Source: Fidelibacterota bacterium
Lineage (GTDB): Bacteria; Fidelibacterota; UBA8477; JABMPR01
Direction: 5' to 3'
Assembly: GCA_021734325.1 (NCBI GenBank)
Contig: JAIPJF010000029.1
Coordinates: forward strand, 1 to 34,949
DNA: 34,949 bases
Below are positions 26,583 to 34,824 of this stretch, in pieces; position 1 is the stretch's first letter, and every line of letters begins with the position of its first letter. The position numbers were made by a program, and so were the translations under genes. The notes under the pieces are model-generated. The model was not told the origin of the DNA, ran no database searches, and saw only the letters and a list, made by a program, of their open reading frames with translations.

Positions 26583-28007
26583 ATGATCAAATTCAGCAAA
26601 CAACAACTCAAGATCCCCCAGATGAGCAAACCGGTTTATCTGGTGACGGGAGGAATGTCCAAATTTGACAGAGCCATACCAGAAAAAAGGACTGAAGAGT
26701 TGGTTATCGATGCCTTCCTGGAGGCAGCGGAATTTATCAAAAAATCCCCCGAAGAACTGAAAAGCTACATTCATAGCTGCTATTATGGTCACTTTGCAGA
26801 TCACTTCGGTGATCAACTGCTGGGGGAGGCAGTCATCCATGACCGACTTGGACTGGATCCACTAGGAAATGTGGGGGTTAAGACTGGGGGTGCAACCGGT
26901 GGCTCGACCATCTGGGAGGCCTATAAAGCGGTAGCCTCTGGATATTCAGATGCGGCTCTGGCCATGGGTTGGGAGCGGATGGACGAGGTGCCCACAGATG
27001 AGGGGAATCATTACATAGCCTCTGCAGCGGACAAGGATTGGGAAACTCCCATGGGTCATATCTATACAGGCTACTACGCAGTGATGGCCCAGAAATACTG
27101 GCAGGTTTTCGGTAAGGAAGAAGATTCATTTCGCCGAACCCTAGCAGAGATTGCCGTAAAGAATAAGGGCTATGCACGGATGAATCCCCATGCCCAAAGC
27201 CCGATGAAGATCACCGTTGAGGATGTGCTCAACTCGCCAGTGGTAGCTCATCCGCTGCGTGCGTTGGATTGTTGTCTCATGAGTGTTGGGGCTTCCTGTG
27301 TGATTTTGGCTGATGAAGAGACTGCATATAAGTTGACAGATAATCCACTGCTCATTTATTCAGCAGCAGGTTCTCATACACTGCGCGTAGCAGACCGACG
27401 GAACATGGACATCCCGCTGCTGCCCAACGAAACCCCAGATCAATACAAAGACCTTGGAAAGCGATTCCCTGGAGGGGATAGATACCCAGGTTTTACCGGT
27501 TTCCTCGCAGCAAGAATGGCAGCTTACTATGCCTATGGCATGGCAGGGATAGTGGATCCCAATGAGGATCTGGATCTGGTCGAGTTGCATGATGCCTTCA
27601 CCATTAGTGATATTCAAACTTATGAAGATATTGGAATTCGACCCTATGGTGAGGGAAGAACCTATGTCGAATCGGGAGAGTGTTATCATACGAATCCCCT
27701 CACAGGCAAGCCAGGGAAACTTCCTGCCAATCTATCAGGCGGATTGATTGGAAATATGCATGCAGTTGGGGCAACGGGTATTATGCAAGTGGTGGAAGTA
27801 GCTCAACATATTTGGGGTCGCTGGGGAGAAATGCATGGTGATGAGGCAAAATGGAAGCTTTTTAACAGGACCAAGCCCGATGACTGGACCAATCTGCAGG
27901 TCAAGGGCGCCAAGCGCGGATTGGCAATCAGCCATGCCGGTGTTGGATCTCATGTAACAGCAACGATCCTGATGCATCCAGATCACAAACTGGAAAGGAA
28001 GGCCTAG
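26583..28007 (+). CDS. Thiolase-superfamily protein (SCP2/DUF35-partner type) lacking the nucleophilic Cys
   Basis: 474 residues with the thiolase layout. The region that normally holds the acyl-accepting Cys reads VKTGGATGGSTIWEAYKAVASG (about 99-120); where SCP2-type thiolases have a Cys, here there is Gly103. The active-site His is kept in NMHAVGATG (His393), and the HDAF motif is at 336-339. The C-terminal catalytic Cys of biosynthetic thiolases is also absent (SHAGVGSH). The next gene, one base away, encodes a DUF35 Zn-ribbon/OB protein, the obligate partner of such thiolases. Likely action is on an acyl-CoA. Without Cys it cannot use normal thiolase chemistry; the Ltp2 retro-aldolases are a precedent for a Cys-less, DUF35-partnered member. 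Confidence 0.85.
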   Translation: MIKFSKQQLKIPQMSKPVYLVTGGMSKFDRAIPEKRTEELVIDAFLEAAEFIKKSPEELKSYIHSCYYGHFADHFGDQLLGEAVIHDRLGLDPLGNVGVKTGGATGGSTIWEAYKAVASGYSDAALAMGWERMDEVPTDEGNHYIASAADKDWETPMGHIYTGYYAVMAQKYWQVFGKEEDSFRRTLAEIAVKNKGYARMNPHAQSPMKITVEDVLNSPVVAHPLRALDCCLMSVGASCVILADEETAYKLTDNPLLIYSAAGSHTLRVADRRNMDIPLLPNETPDQYKDLGKRFPGGDRYPGFTGFLAARMAAYYAYGMAGIVDPNEDLDLVELHDAFTISDIQTYEDIGIRPYGEGRTYVESGECYHTNPLTGKPGKLPANLSGGLIGNMHAVGATGIMQVVEVAQHIWGRWGEMHGDEAKWKLFNRTKPDDWTNLQVKGAKRGLAISHAGVGSHVTATILMHPDHKLERKA

Positions 28008-28008
28008 T

Positions 28009-28599
28009 ATGAGTATCGAAAACAGAGGAACTGTCAAAGTTGAGAACGGACGATATCGGGTAAAGGGAAATTTCCATTATATTTATCCCAATGATCCCAT
28101 CCGAAACAGTAAAGGCGAACTTCTTGGCGTGACCAATCCCAGGGATGTTACTCACATTCATACCTATGGTGGTGAGGCACCTTTCTTTGAGAACCTCAGC
28201 AAGGGTAAACTTCTCGCTACCAAATGTACCAATTCAAAGTGTGATGCCCACAATTCGATCTTTATCCCTTATCGCATCCATTGCCCTGATTGTCTCCAGC
28301 GTTGCAAACAAGTTGATATCACAGCCTTGGCTCAAAGGGGAGCAAGTGTGCACACCTTCATGATCACCGAACGGACAGGTGCATTTAATACTCTGGAAAC
28401 ACCCATCCGATTTGTCAACGTGGAGTTTGAAGGGATCGCGACGATCCTCATGGGGTATTTGTCGGTTGGAGAACCAAAGATTGGGATGAAGGTTGTCCCT
28501 ATTTTTCAAACGAAAAATCCCACCTTCACGATCATGGATTTGTCCTGGGTGCCTAAGGGAACGTCTGAATCTGACTTACCAGAGGGATTCAGTTTTTAA
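28009..28599 (+). CDS. DUF35 Zn-ribbon/OB-fold partner of the thiolase-like protein
   Basis: 196 residues. The rubredoxin-like zinc site is Cys73-x4-Cys78 and Cys92-x2-Cys95 (KCTNSKC and HCPDC), followed by an OB-fold (about 100-185) with TFMITERTGAFN and FVNVEFEGIATILMGYL. In archaeal thiolase/HMG-CoA synthase complexes and in bacterial BbsA/BbsB and Ltp2/ChsH2 pairs, DUF35 proteins bind the CoA moiety and tether the two active sites. The ATG lies one base after the thiolase stop codon, so the two are coexpressed. A 60-residue N-terminal segment before the zinc ribbon is longer than in the minimal family. Confidence 0.9.
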   Translation: MSIENRGTVKVENGRYRVKGNFHYIYPNDPIRNSKGELLGVTNPRDVTHIHTYGGEAPFFENLSKGKLLATKCTNSKCDAHNSIFIPYRIHCPDCLQRCKQVDITALAQRGASVHTFMITERTGAFNTLETPIRFVNVEFEGIATILMGYLSVGEPKIGMKVVPIFQTKNPTFTIMDLSWVPKGTSESDLPEGFSF

Positions 28600-28654
28600 G
28601 GAGAATCAATCCTAAATTAAGATCCCTATACCTGGATCGCCGTATGGTTCAGCA

Positions 28655-28688
28655 ATAGGCGAGGATTTATATCCCCGCCTATTTTTTT
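28655..28688 (+). terminator. Rho-independent terminator after the thiolase/DUF35 operon
   Basis: ATAGGCGAGGAT (28655-28666) pairs with ATCCCCGCCTAT (28671-28682) with one mismatch around a TTAT loop, running into a T-tract. Confidence 0.9.
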
Positions 28689-28946
28689 CTCCATTTTGTT
28701 CGATTGGGGAACCAATAGTTTATGTATCACGTTTGATTTCTACCAAGAGATGAGAAACGTGTGCTTTTTCTTGGTATGGAATGTGTTTGGTCTATTTTTT
28801 AGCCTGACGAGTGTCAGCATTTGTCAGGATACGGACGGCTTCATTCGAAAGAGCAAAGTTGGCCTATTATTTTTGAATATGGTATGATGAATCTCTAATT
28901 TTCTACAGGATTTCAAACACACGAAATCCTACTCAGGAGTAGATCT
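28689..28946. other. Non-coding stretch between terminator and lgt
   Basis: The whole gap from 28600 to 28946 is 347 nt. Apart from the terminator I see no conserved motif. A short TTG-initiated reading frame of 63 codons (28696-28887) has no ribosome site and begins next to the terminator T-tract, so I do not call it. The promoter for lgt should be here. AT-rich, with no convincing -35/-10 pair. Confidence 0.5.
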
Positions 28947-29807
28947 TTGAACAGTTTTGTAGACTGGTGGCAGCACCTGCCATCTCATATGGATCCCGTT
29001 ATCTTTAGCATCGGAAATTTCCCCTTACGCTGGTATGGCATGATGTATATAGCTGCTTTTGCCACAACCTATCTCGTTTCTAAGTATAGAATCAAGAATG
29101 AGAAACTGCCCTACAGCCTTGATTTTGTGGCTGATGCGATTATGTGGGCTATTGTTGGTGTGATCCTGGGTGGACGCCTTGGCTATGTTCTTTTTTATGG
29201 TTTTTCAGATTTTATTCAGGATCCACTTAGAATTATTTCACCCATAGCTCATGTGAATGGCCATTGGAAATTTACCGGTATTTCAGGTATGTCATACCAT
29301 GGCGGTATCTCTGGTGTGGCAGTTGCTCTCTGGCTCTACGCACGGAAACAAAAAGTTAAATATTTTGATCTTACCGATTTGCTCATGACAGGGATACCAT
29401 TGGGGTTCACCTTCGGACGCATCGGAAATTTCATCAATGGCGAACTTTATGGTCGGGTCACCGAAAGTTGGATAGGCATGTACTTTCCTCATGCTCGAGA
29501 TGGACTCCTGAGACATCCATCTCAGCTGTATGAAGCCTTTTTTGAAGGTCTGGTGGTCTTTGCTTTGGTATGGGTATTTCGGAAGAAATCACCCTTCCCG
29601 GGATTTATTTCAGGTCTGTATATATTTGCCTATGGTTTTGTGCGCTTTTTTATTGAGTTTTTCAGACAACCGGATGCCCATCTCGGCTTCGTAATCCTGA
29701 ACTTCAGTATGGGCCAGATCCTCTGCTTCGGAATGCTATTGGCCGCCGGGCTCGTGTGGTATCTTGGATATAGGCAGCATGAACAGCTACAGGCAGTGAA
29801 TAAATGA
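28947..29807 (+). CDS. lgt: Prolipoprotein diacylglyceryl transferase
   Basis: 286 residues, about seven membrane segments. The Lgt signature GRIGNFINGELYGR spans residues 157-170, and MSYHGG (115-120) holds the conserved His equivalent to His103 of the E. coli enzyme. It moves diacylglyceryl from phosphatidylglycerol to the lipobox Cys of prolipoproteins, the first step of lipoprotein maturation, and so serves the several lipoproteins encoded in this window. The TTG start at 28947 is backed by an AGGAG 10 nt upstream. The stop codon overlaps the next start (ATGA), giving translational coupling with the metal permease. Confidence 0.95.
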   Translation: MNSFVDWWQHLPSHMDPVIFSIGNFPLRWYGMMYIAAFATTYLVSKYRIKNEKLPYSLDFVADAIMWAIVGVILGGRLGYVLFYGFSDFIQDPLRIISPIAHVNGHWKFTGISGMSYHGGISGVAVALWLYARKQKVKYFDLTDLLMTGIPLGFTFGRIGNFINGELYGRVTESWIGMYFPHARDGLLRHPSQLYEAFFEGLVVFALVWVFRKKSPFPGFISGLYIFAYGFVRFFIEFFRQPDAHLGFVILNFSMGQILCFGMLLAAGLVWYLGYRQHEQLQAVNK

Positions 29808-31597
29808 CCCTCCTGATCATTGCCGTTGCCGCTCTCCTGATCGGACCGCTATTTGCAAAGATCTTTGATCGCAAACCGGGAGTGAATCGTTTTCTGGATG
29901 GTTTTATACTGGTGACCATCGGAGGAATCGCGGTGACCCATCTTCTGCCGGAAGCAGTTGTTGCCATCGGTGGCATGGCGCTGCTCATGGTTCTGCTGGG
30001 AGCCTTGTTACCATACATGGCTGAGCGTGCTTTCCATAGTTATGAACGGGTAACCCATGGCGGGGTATTGGCTTTGGCATTGAGTGGTATCCTGGTTCAT
30101 ACGCTCTTAGACGGAATGGCGCTCTCCATGTCCTCGACAGAACATGGAGTTGGCCAGGCACTCGCCGTGGCAGTAATATTGCACCGTCTGCCCGTTGGTT
30201 TACTCATCTGGTGGGCGCTAAAGCCGCTGAGTTCGACCAGGACGATATTAAGTGTACTTGGGTTGATGAGTGTGGCTACCATTTTTGGTTTCCTCATTGG
30301 AGACAGCGAGATTCCCTTTACGAATACAATGGCCTTGACCTACTTCCAGTCACTGGTAACAGGTTCCTTGATACATGTTCTCTTCCACCGACATCTTCAC
30401 AAGGGGAGTCATGCAGAAAGTGATCATGTCCATGAGCCTGCTCATCTAAAACCATACCCTGCTGCTATTGGCGCGTTGTTGGGAGCTGCTCTACTCTATC
30501 TATTACCCCTGGGTGGAGATTTACCCCATGATCATTCCATCCATTCAACTGCGGAATTGACCCTTGATTTATTTCTCAAGAGTGCACCGGCATTGTTGCT
30601 AGGATTTATTATCGCAGCGAGTATCCAAAATTTTATCCCAGAAGCTGGCATGGATTGGCTACACTCAAAAAGTCGTGCTGTTCGAGTCACCAAGGGGATG
30701 CTCTTTGGTTTACCGCTGCCCATCTGTTCCTGTGGGGTTGTGCCACTCTATCACAGCCTGGTAAGGCGTGGTATTCCCATTGGTGCGGGAATGGCATTCC
30801 TGGTGGCAACGCCAGAGTTGGGTATCGATGCCATTCTAATTTCAGTTCCCCTCCTTGGTTTAAAAATGACCCTGATTCGTTTGGGGAGTGCAGCACTCAT
30901 TGCCTGGCTTACAGGCTATATTCTTGATCTGATCTTGCCAGGAAAGGAAACGGGAGTAGAAGTGAAAATTGAAACCAGGATATTGAAACCTGAGCAAACA
31001 CCATGGAAGGTTTTTTGGAAAACGCTCAATCATGAACTGATTGATCATCTAGGCCCCTGGGTGTTGTTGGGTTTGATTATCGCGGCGATCATGAATCCCT
31101 TCCTTTCACGTTTGGATTGGGGAGGATTTCCGGCAGGTGTGGATATTCTGCTTATGGCCATTATTGGGATGCCCCTGTATGTTTGTGCTACTGGTGCCAC
31201 ACCCATTGCTGCTGTGATGCTGATGAATGGTGTTTCTGCAGGTGCAGTATTGGCATTTTTAATAACAGGTCCTGCAACAAATATTACCACCCTTGGTGTT
31301 ATGAAAAAACTCCACGGCACAAAAGTGGCGCTTATCTTTCCAATGATCATTGTCAGTTTGACAATAATAGTTGGCCTGGGAGTTAATATGTTGCTTGGGG
31401 ATACCGCTCATTTTCCAATGACAGAGCATTTGCATCAGGATCAATCCTGGCTGAATATACTATCGGGTGTGATTCTGGCGCTTCTGTTTGTGGGATCACT
31501 TTTCCGCATCGGTCCGCGAGGCATGCTGGAGAATTTGTACGAAGGTTTAGGAACTTCTGAGGAAGAAGATTCGTGCGATTGTCATCATGATGAATAA
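29804..31597 (+). CDS. Fusion of ZIP-like metal transporter domain and ArsP/SO_0444-type permease
   Basis: 597 residues with two membrane modules. The N-terminal module (1-190) looks ZIP-like: VHTLLDGMALS keeps His99 and Asp103, and ILHRLP keeps His127, but the usual HE-x-x-H is altered. A cytoplasmic-type loop rich in His (residues 191-245; about ten His) follows. The C-terminal module (255-570) is the DUF318/ArsP/SO_0444 permease, with PLPICSCGVVPL (Cys308, Cys310) and YVCATGATPIA (Cys461). The protein ends in CDCHHDE, a likely metal-binding tail. Family members export Cu, Zn or organoarsenicals. Metal efflux is the best guess; which metal is unknown. Confidence 0.85.
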   Translation: MTLLIIAVAALLIGPLFAKIFDRKPGVNRFLDGFILVTIGGIAVTHLLPEAVVAIGGMALLMVLLGALLPYMAERAFHSYERVTHGGVLALALSGILVHTLLDGMALSMSSTEHGVGQALAVAVILHRLPVGLLIWWALKPLSSTRTILSVLGLMSVATIFGFLIGDSEIPFTNTMALTYFQSLVTGSLIHVLFHRHLHKGSHAESDHVHEPAHLKPYPAAIGALLGAALLYLLPLGGDLPHDHSIHSTAELTLDLFLKSAPALLLGFIIAASIQNFIPEAGMDWLHSKSRAVRVTKGMLFGLPLPICSCGVVPLYHSLVRRGIPIGAGMAFLVATPELGIDAILISVPLLGLKMTLIRLGSAALIAWLTGYILDLILPGKETGVEVKIETRILKPEQTPWKVFWKTLNHELIDHLGPWVLLGLIIAAIMNPFLSRLDWGGFPAGVDILLMAIIGMPLYVCATGATPIAAVMLMNGVSAGAVLAFLITGPATNITTLGVMKKLHGTKVALIFPMIIVSLTIIVGLGVNMLLGDTAHFPMTEHLHQDQSWLNILSGVILALLFVGSLFRIGPRGMLENLYEGLGTSEEEDSCDCHHDE

Positions 31598-31625
31598 TTT
31601 TAAATGTGAACATTAGGAAACCGGA

Positions 31626-32531
31626 ATGAAAGTATTGCTAGTTGGTGGGGGGAGCTCCCATGAAAGAGAAGTATCCCTGCGCTCAACCGATGCCATGGAA
31701 CGCGCCGTTGATGAATTAGGATATGAATATGTTCGGGTCAATCTGGACAGCGAGTTGGATGTTTCAAAATATTGGAATGATACATTTGATATCGCGCTAT
31801 TGGGGTTTCACGGACGAGCAGGAGAAGACGGACTTTTACAATCCATGTTGGAAAACAGTACGATTCCCTATACTGGAGCTGGTGTCAGGGATAGTCTCCT
31901 GGCATTCTCCAAAGATGCTTCAAAGAGAATATTTAAAACTCACGAAGTGCCAACAGCCGATTGGGAGCTGCACCTCCATACTCCGGGTAACGATCTTCCA
32001 GTGACCAGACTCGAACTCCCTTTTGTGATCAAGCCCGATAACGAGGGATCCACAATTGGACTCTCGGTGTGCACAGACAGAACCTCTCTGGAAAAAGCTA
32101 AAATGGTTTCTGGTGCCTTTAGCCATCTGATCTATGAAAAATTTATCCCTGGCAGGGAGCTGACAGTTGGGGTCGTCGGGGGACAGGTGTATCCCATTGT
32201 TGAAATATTCCCTGGTCATGAATTATATGATTATGAATCGAAATATACAAAAGGCATGAGCCGCTATGAGTGTCCCGCCAATTTGGACTTGCCATTGACA
32301 GAGCATATCCAGAAACTTGCCAAAAAAGCAATGGATGTTGTAGGCGTGCAGGTTTATGGCAGGGTGGATTTTCGCTTGGATCCCGACGGCAATCCATGGT
32401 GTCTGGAAATTAATACCCTACCTGGAATGACAGAAACCTCGCTCCTGCCGATGGGTGCAGCTGCCTTTGGTTTGACATTTCCGGAATTAATTGATGATAT
32501 TCTTAAGCAAAGTATGAAAAAGTATAATTAG
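31626..32531 (+). CDS. ddl: D-alanine--D-alanine ligase
   Basis: 301 residues, matching DdlB length. ATP-grasp enzyme that joins two D-alanines for peptidoglycan precursors. Visible markers are the N-terminal GGGSSHEREVSLRS, the FVIKPDNEGSTIGLS strand-turn that binds ATP, and the Mg-binding RVDFRLDPDGNPWCLEINTLPGMT ending near residue 268. AGGA lies 7 nt before the ATG. It sits 28 nt after the permease gene and 10 nt before cysS; the envelope role fits the upstream lgt gene. Confidence 0.95.
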   Translation: MKVLLVGGGSSHEREVSLRSTDAMERAVDELGYEYVRVNLDSELDVSKYWNDTFDIALLGFHGRAGEDGLLQSMLENSTIPYTGAGVRDSLLAFSKDASKRIFKTHEVPTADWELHLHTPGNDLPVTRLELPFVIKPDNEGSTIGLSVCTDRTSLEKAKMVSGAFSHLIYEKFIPGRELTVGVVGGQVYPIVEIFPGHELYDYESKYTKGMSRYECPANLDLPLTEHIQKLAKKAMDVVGVQVYGRVDFRLDPDGNPWCLEINTLPGMTETSLLPMGAAAFGLTFPELIDDILKQSMKKYN

Positions 32532-32541
32532 GTTGACCAAA

Positions 32542-33948
32542 ATGAGCATTCATTTCTATAACACAATCAGTCGTCAAAAGGAGGAGTTTCTCTCCATTGA
32601 AGAGAAAAAGGTCCGCATGTACACCTGTGGCCCAACCGTGTATGATTTTGCTCATATCGGAAATTATCGCACATTCATGTTCGAGGATCTGCTGCGTCGC
32701 TATCTCGAGTTTCGCGGGTATGAAGTGATTCAGGCCATGAATATCACTGATGTAGACGATAACACCATTCGCCGTAGCCGTGAAAAAGGTGTTTCGCTGA
32801 AAGAATTGACCAATGAATACAAGGCTGGTTTTCATGCTGATCTGAAATCTTTGAACATTCAACCTGCACATCAATATCCGGAAGCCACTCAATATGTCAG
32901 TGAAATGATTGAGATGGTTCAGGAGCTTGAGAAAATGGGCTTTGCATACAAAACCGACGATGGTAGTGTTTATTTCGATATCGGTAAATACGATGGATAT
33001 GGAAAGCTGGCCCATCTCAAACCGGATGAGATGGAAAGGGGGGAACGGGTTACCGACGACAGCTATGAGAAGGAGGGGGCGCGAGATTTTGCCCTGTGGA
33101 AGGGCTACAAGCCTGAAGATGGAGACGTGGAATGGGATTCACCATGGGGGAAAGGACGACCTGGGTGGCATATTGAATGCTCCGTTATGTCCACGGAACT
33201 CCTCGGTGCACATTTCGATATCCATTGCGGTGGTGTGGACAATATTTTTCCCCATCATGAAAATGAGCTTGCTCAAAGTGTCTGTGCCAATGGGAGTAAA
33301 TTCGTGAATTACTGGATGCACTCTGAGTACTTGCTTGTCGATAACAAAAAAATGTCAAAATCACTGAATAATTTTTACACTCTGCGAGACTTGCTCGATA
33401 AAAAATATCCGCTTGCTGCTATTCGCTGGATGTTATTGACAACCCACTATCGGCAAAAACTGAATTTTTCCGTTGAACGTCTTGATGAGGCCCAGAAGGC
33501 AGTAAATCGCCTGCGTGAATTTGTCTCGAAATTAGCTGACTATGATGGACAGGGTCATGATGATGGAAAAAACAGTGTGATGAGTGCAAAGGCAGATTTT
33601 ACAGCTGCCATGGATGATGATCTAAATATTTCGGGAGGCCTGGCTGCCATTTTCGAACTCGTTCGATGGGGAAACAGGGCCATGGACAATGAAGAACTGA
33701 GCAAGGAAGGGGCAGGAAAGATCCTCAAACTTGTTCAAAGTTTTGAACATGTGCTTGGAGTGCTCACTATGAAAGAGGAACCTTCGCCAAAGTTAGACAC
33801 CGTATATATTGAATCCAAAATTGCTGAAAGAAATGCCGCCAGAGCCAATAAGGATTTTGCCAGGAGCGATGCCATTCGGGATGAGCTAGCTGACCAGGGG
33901 ATTGAATTGATTGACACGCCTGATGGCACAAAATGGAAGCTGAAATAG
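32542..33948 (+). CDS. cysS: Cysteinyl-tRNA synthetase
   Basis: 468 residues from the ATG at 32542, preferred over an in-frame TTG three codons upstream. Class I synthetase that charges tRNA-Cys. Markers are CGPTVYDFAHIGN (zinc ligand Cys29; HIGN at 38-41), WHIECS and CGGVDNIFPHHENE (remaining zinc-site region), and KMSKSLNNF. The C-terminal domain ends with the usual helix and GTKWKLK. It follows ddl by 10 nt. Confidence 0.97.
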   Translation: MSIHFYNTISRQKEEFLSIEEKKVRMYTCGPTVYDFAHIGNYRTFMFEDLLRRYLEFRGYEVIQAMNITDVDDNTIRRSREKGVSLKELTNEYKAGFHADLKSLNIQPAHQYPEATQYVSEMIEMVQELEKMGFAYKTDDGSVYFDIGKYDGYGKLAHLKPDEMERGERVTDDSYEKEGARDFALWKGYKPEDGDVEWDSPWGKGRPGWHIECSVMSTELLGAHFDIHCGGVDNIFPHHENELAQSVCANGSKFVNYWMHSEYLLVDNKKMSKSLNNFYTLRDLLDKKYPLAAIRWMLLTTHYRQKLNFSVERLDEAQKAVNRLREFVSKLADYDGQGHDDGKNSVMSAKADFTAAMDDDLNISGGLAAIFELVRWGNRAMDNEELSKEGAGKILKLVQSFEHVLGVLTMKEEPSPKLDTVYIESKIAERNAARANKDFARSDAIRDELADQGIELIDTPDGTKWKLK

Positions 33949-34352
33949 GATTATCGTTGAACTAAAGTCCTTATTTTGCATTGGCATTTTTACTCCACGC
34001 TGGAGGGTGGGGTAAGTGCGTCCCACAAAAAAAAGCCAAGCTAATTCAATTGCCTCAGCTTTTAAGCTGGGGGTTATAACCTTTAAAAAAGGGCTTAAGC
34101 CCAAGTCGCTTGGACCAAAGTCCAGTAGCCATATAGAATACTTTAAACCCCGCACTAAAGCGTAGGGTAATTGAAAGCTCTCCATCCTACGGTTTGATTT
34201 ATCCTTGTTTATTAGATCACCCGATTATGTCGATTAGGATGACAGCGTGTGCAGAGCACCACATAGGCTAAAAATATTCTTTAAAATACTTCTCCAATAG
34301 TACTTGCCTCCAGATAAATAGCATATATATTCTTCGGCTTTTCAATAAAACG
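33949..34352. repeat. Gene-free region packed with short palindromes (REP-like cluster)
   Basis: No open frame of note. Inverted repeats: CAGCTT/AAGCTG around TT at 34056-34069, with outer CCT/GGG pairs and followed by GGGTTATAAC; the perfect palindrome GGGCTTAAGCCC at 34091-34102; TGGAC/GTCCA around CAAA at 34111-34124; CGTAGG/CCTACG at 34161-34166 and 34186-34191. The phrases CTAAAGTCC, CCAAAGTCC and CTAAAGCG recur. This resembles a degraded array of REP or Y1-transposon hairpins. The right part (34200-34352) holds the tRNA promoter. Confidence 0.5.
34304..34331 (+). promoter_or_regulatory. Candidate sigma-70-type promoter of the tRNA/tuf operon
   Basis: TTGCCT at 34304-34309 and TATATT at 34326-34331 are 16 nt apart and 21 nt before the first tRNA, the distance expected for a stable-RNA promoter. 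Confidence 0.45.
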
Positions 34353-34425
34353 GCCAAGGTAGCTCAGTTGGTAGAGCAGCGGTTTTGTAAACCGCCGGTC
34401 GGGGGTTCGAGTCCCTTCCTTGGCT
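34353..34425 (+). tRNA. tRNA-Thr (anticodon TGT)
   Basis: Cloverleaf readable by eye: acceptor GCCAAGG (34353-34359) pairs with CCTTGGC (34418-34424), D-arm AGCTCAGTTGGTAGAGC, anticodon stem GCGGT/ACCGC with TGT at 34386-34388, and T-arm GGTTCGAGTCC. CCA is not encoded. Confidence 0.96.
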
Positions 34426-34441
34426 CGAGCAGAGCTCTTAT

Positions 34442-34524
34442 GGGTCGATGGCCGAGTGGTTAAAGGCGGCAGACTGTAAATCTGTTCTCGTACGAGTACG
34501 GTGGTTCAAATCCATCTCGGCCCA
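34442..34524 (+). tRNA. tRNA-Tyr (anticodon GTA)
   Basis: Class II tRNA with a long variable arm (TCTCGTACGAGTACGG region). Acceptor GGGTCGA (34442-34448) pairs with TCGGCCC (34517-34523), with discriminator A. Anticodon GTA is at 34476-34478. CCA is not encoded. Confidence 0.95.
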
Positions 34525-34576
34525 CGCTTTTTTACAATAATGGGGAGGCAATTCTTAGACATTGCTGTCTGAACCC

Positions 34577-34647
34577 GTGGGTGTAGTTCAATGGTAGAAC
34601 ACCAGCCTTCCAAGCTGGTTATGTGAGTTCGATCCTCATCACCCGCT
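34577..34647 (+). tRNA. tRNA-Gly (anticodon TCC)
   Basis: Acceptor GTGGGTG (34577-34583) pairs with CACCCGC (34640-34646) with one T-G wobble. The anticodon stem is CCAGC/GCTGG with TCC at 34609-34611. T-arm GAGTTCGATCCTC. CCA is not encoded. Confidence 0.95.
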
Positions 34648-34664
34648 CATTATGACAGTGAATT

Positions 34665-34687
34665 GCCCCAGAACCCGGGGCTTTTTT
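34665..34687 (+). terminator. Terminator-like hairpin between tRNA-Gly and tRNA-Thr
   Basis: GCCCC (34665-34669) pairs with GGGGC (34677-34681) and is followed by six T. It lies inside the tRNA-tuf array, so it may cause partial read-through or mark the end of the first tRNA transcript. Confidence 0.65.
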
Positions 34688-34696
34688 GTGTCAGAT

Positions 34697-34769
34697 GCTC
34701 GGGTAGCTCAGTCGGTAGAGCACCTCCTTGGTAAGGAGGGGGTCAGCGGTTCAAATCCGCTCTCGAGCT
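34697..34769 (+). tRNA. tRNA-Thr (anticodon GGT)
   Basis: Acceptor GCTCGGG (34697-34703) pairs with CTCGAGC (34762-34768) with one G-T wobble. Anticodon stem CCTCC/GGAGG with GGT at 34730-34732. T-arm CGGTTCAAATCCG. It lies 55 nt before tuf, the common tRNA-Thr(GGT)-tuf arrangement. Confidence 0.95.
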
Positions 34770-34824
34770 CTAGCTTCCTCATTAGGAAACATTTAATCAT
34801 CTAGCGATACGGAGGAATTGAAGT

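Noticed and set aside
28696..28887. 63-codon TTG-initiated reading frame after the thiolase/DUF35 terminator
   Set aside because: No ribosome site, starts next to the terminator T-tract, no recognisable motif, and rich in residues typical of random AT-rich translation.
32503..33015. 170-codon minus-strand frame across the ddl/cysS junction
   Set aside because: Antisense to two well-supported genes; the length is by chance.
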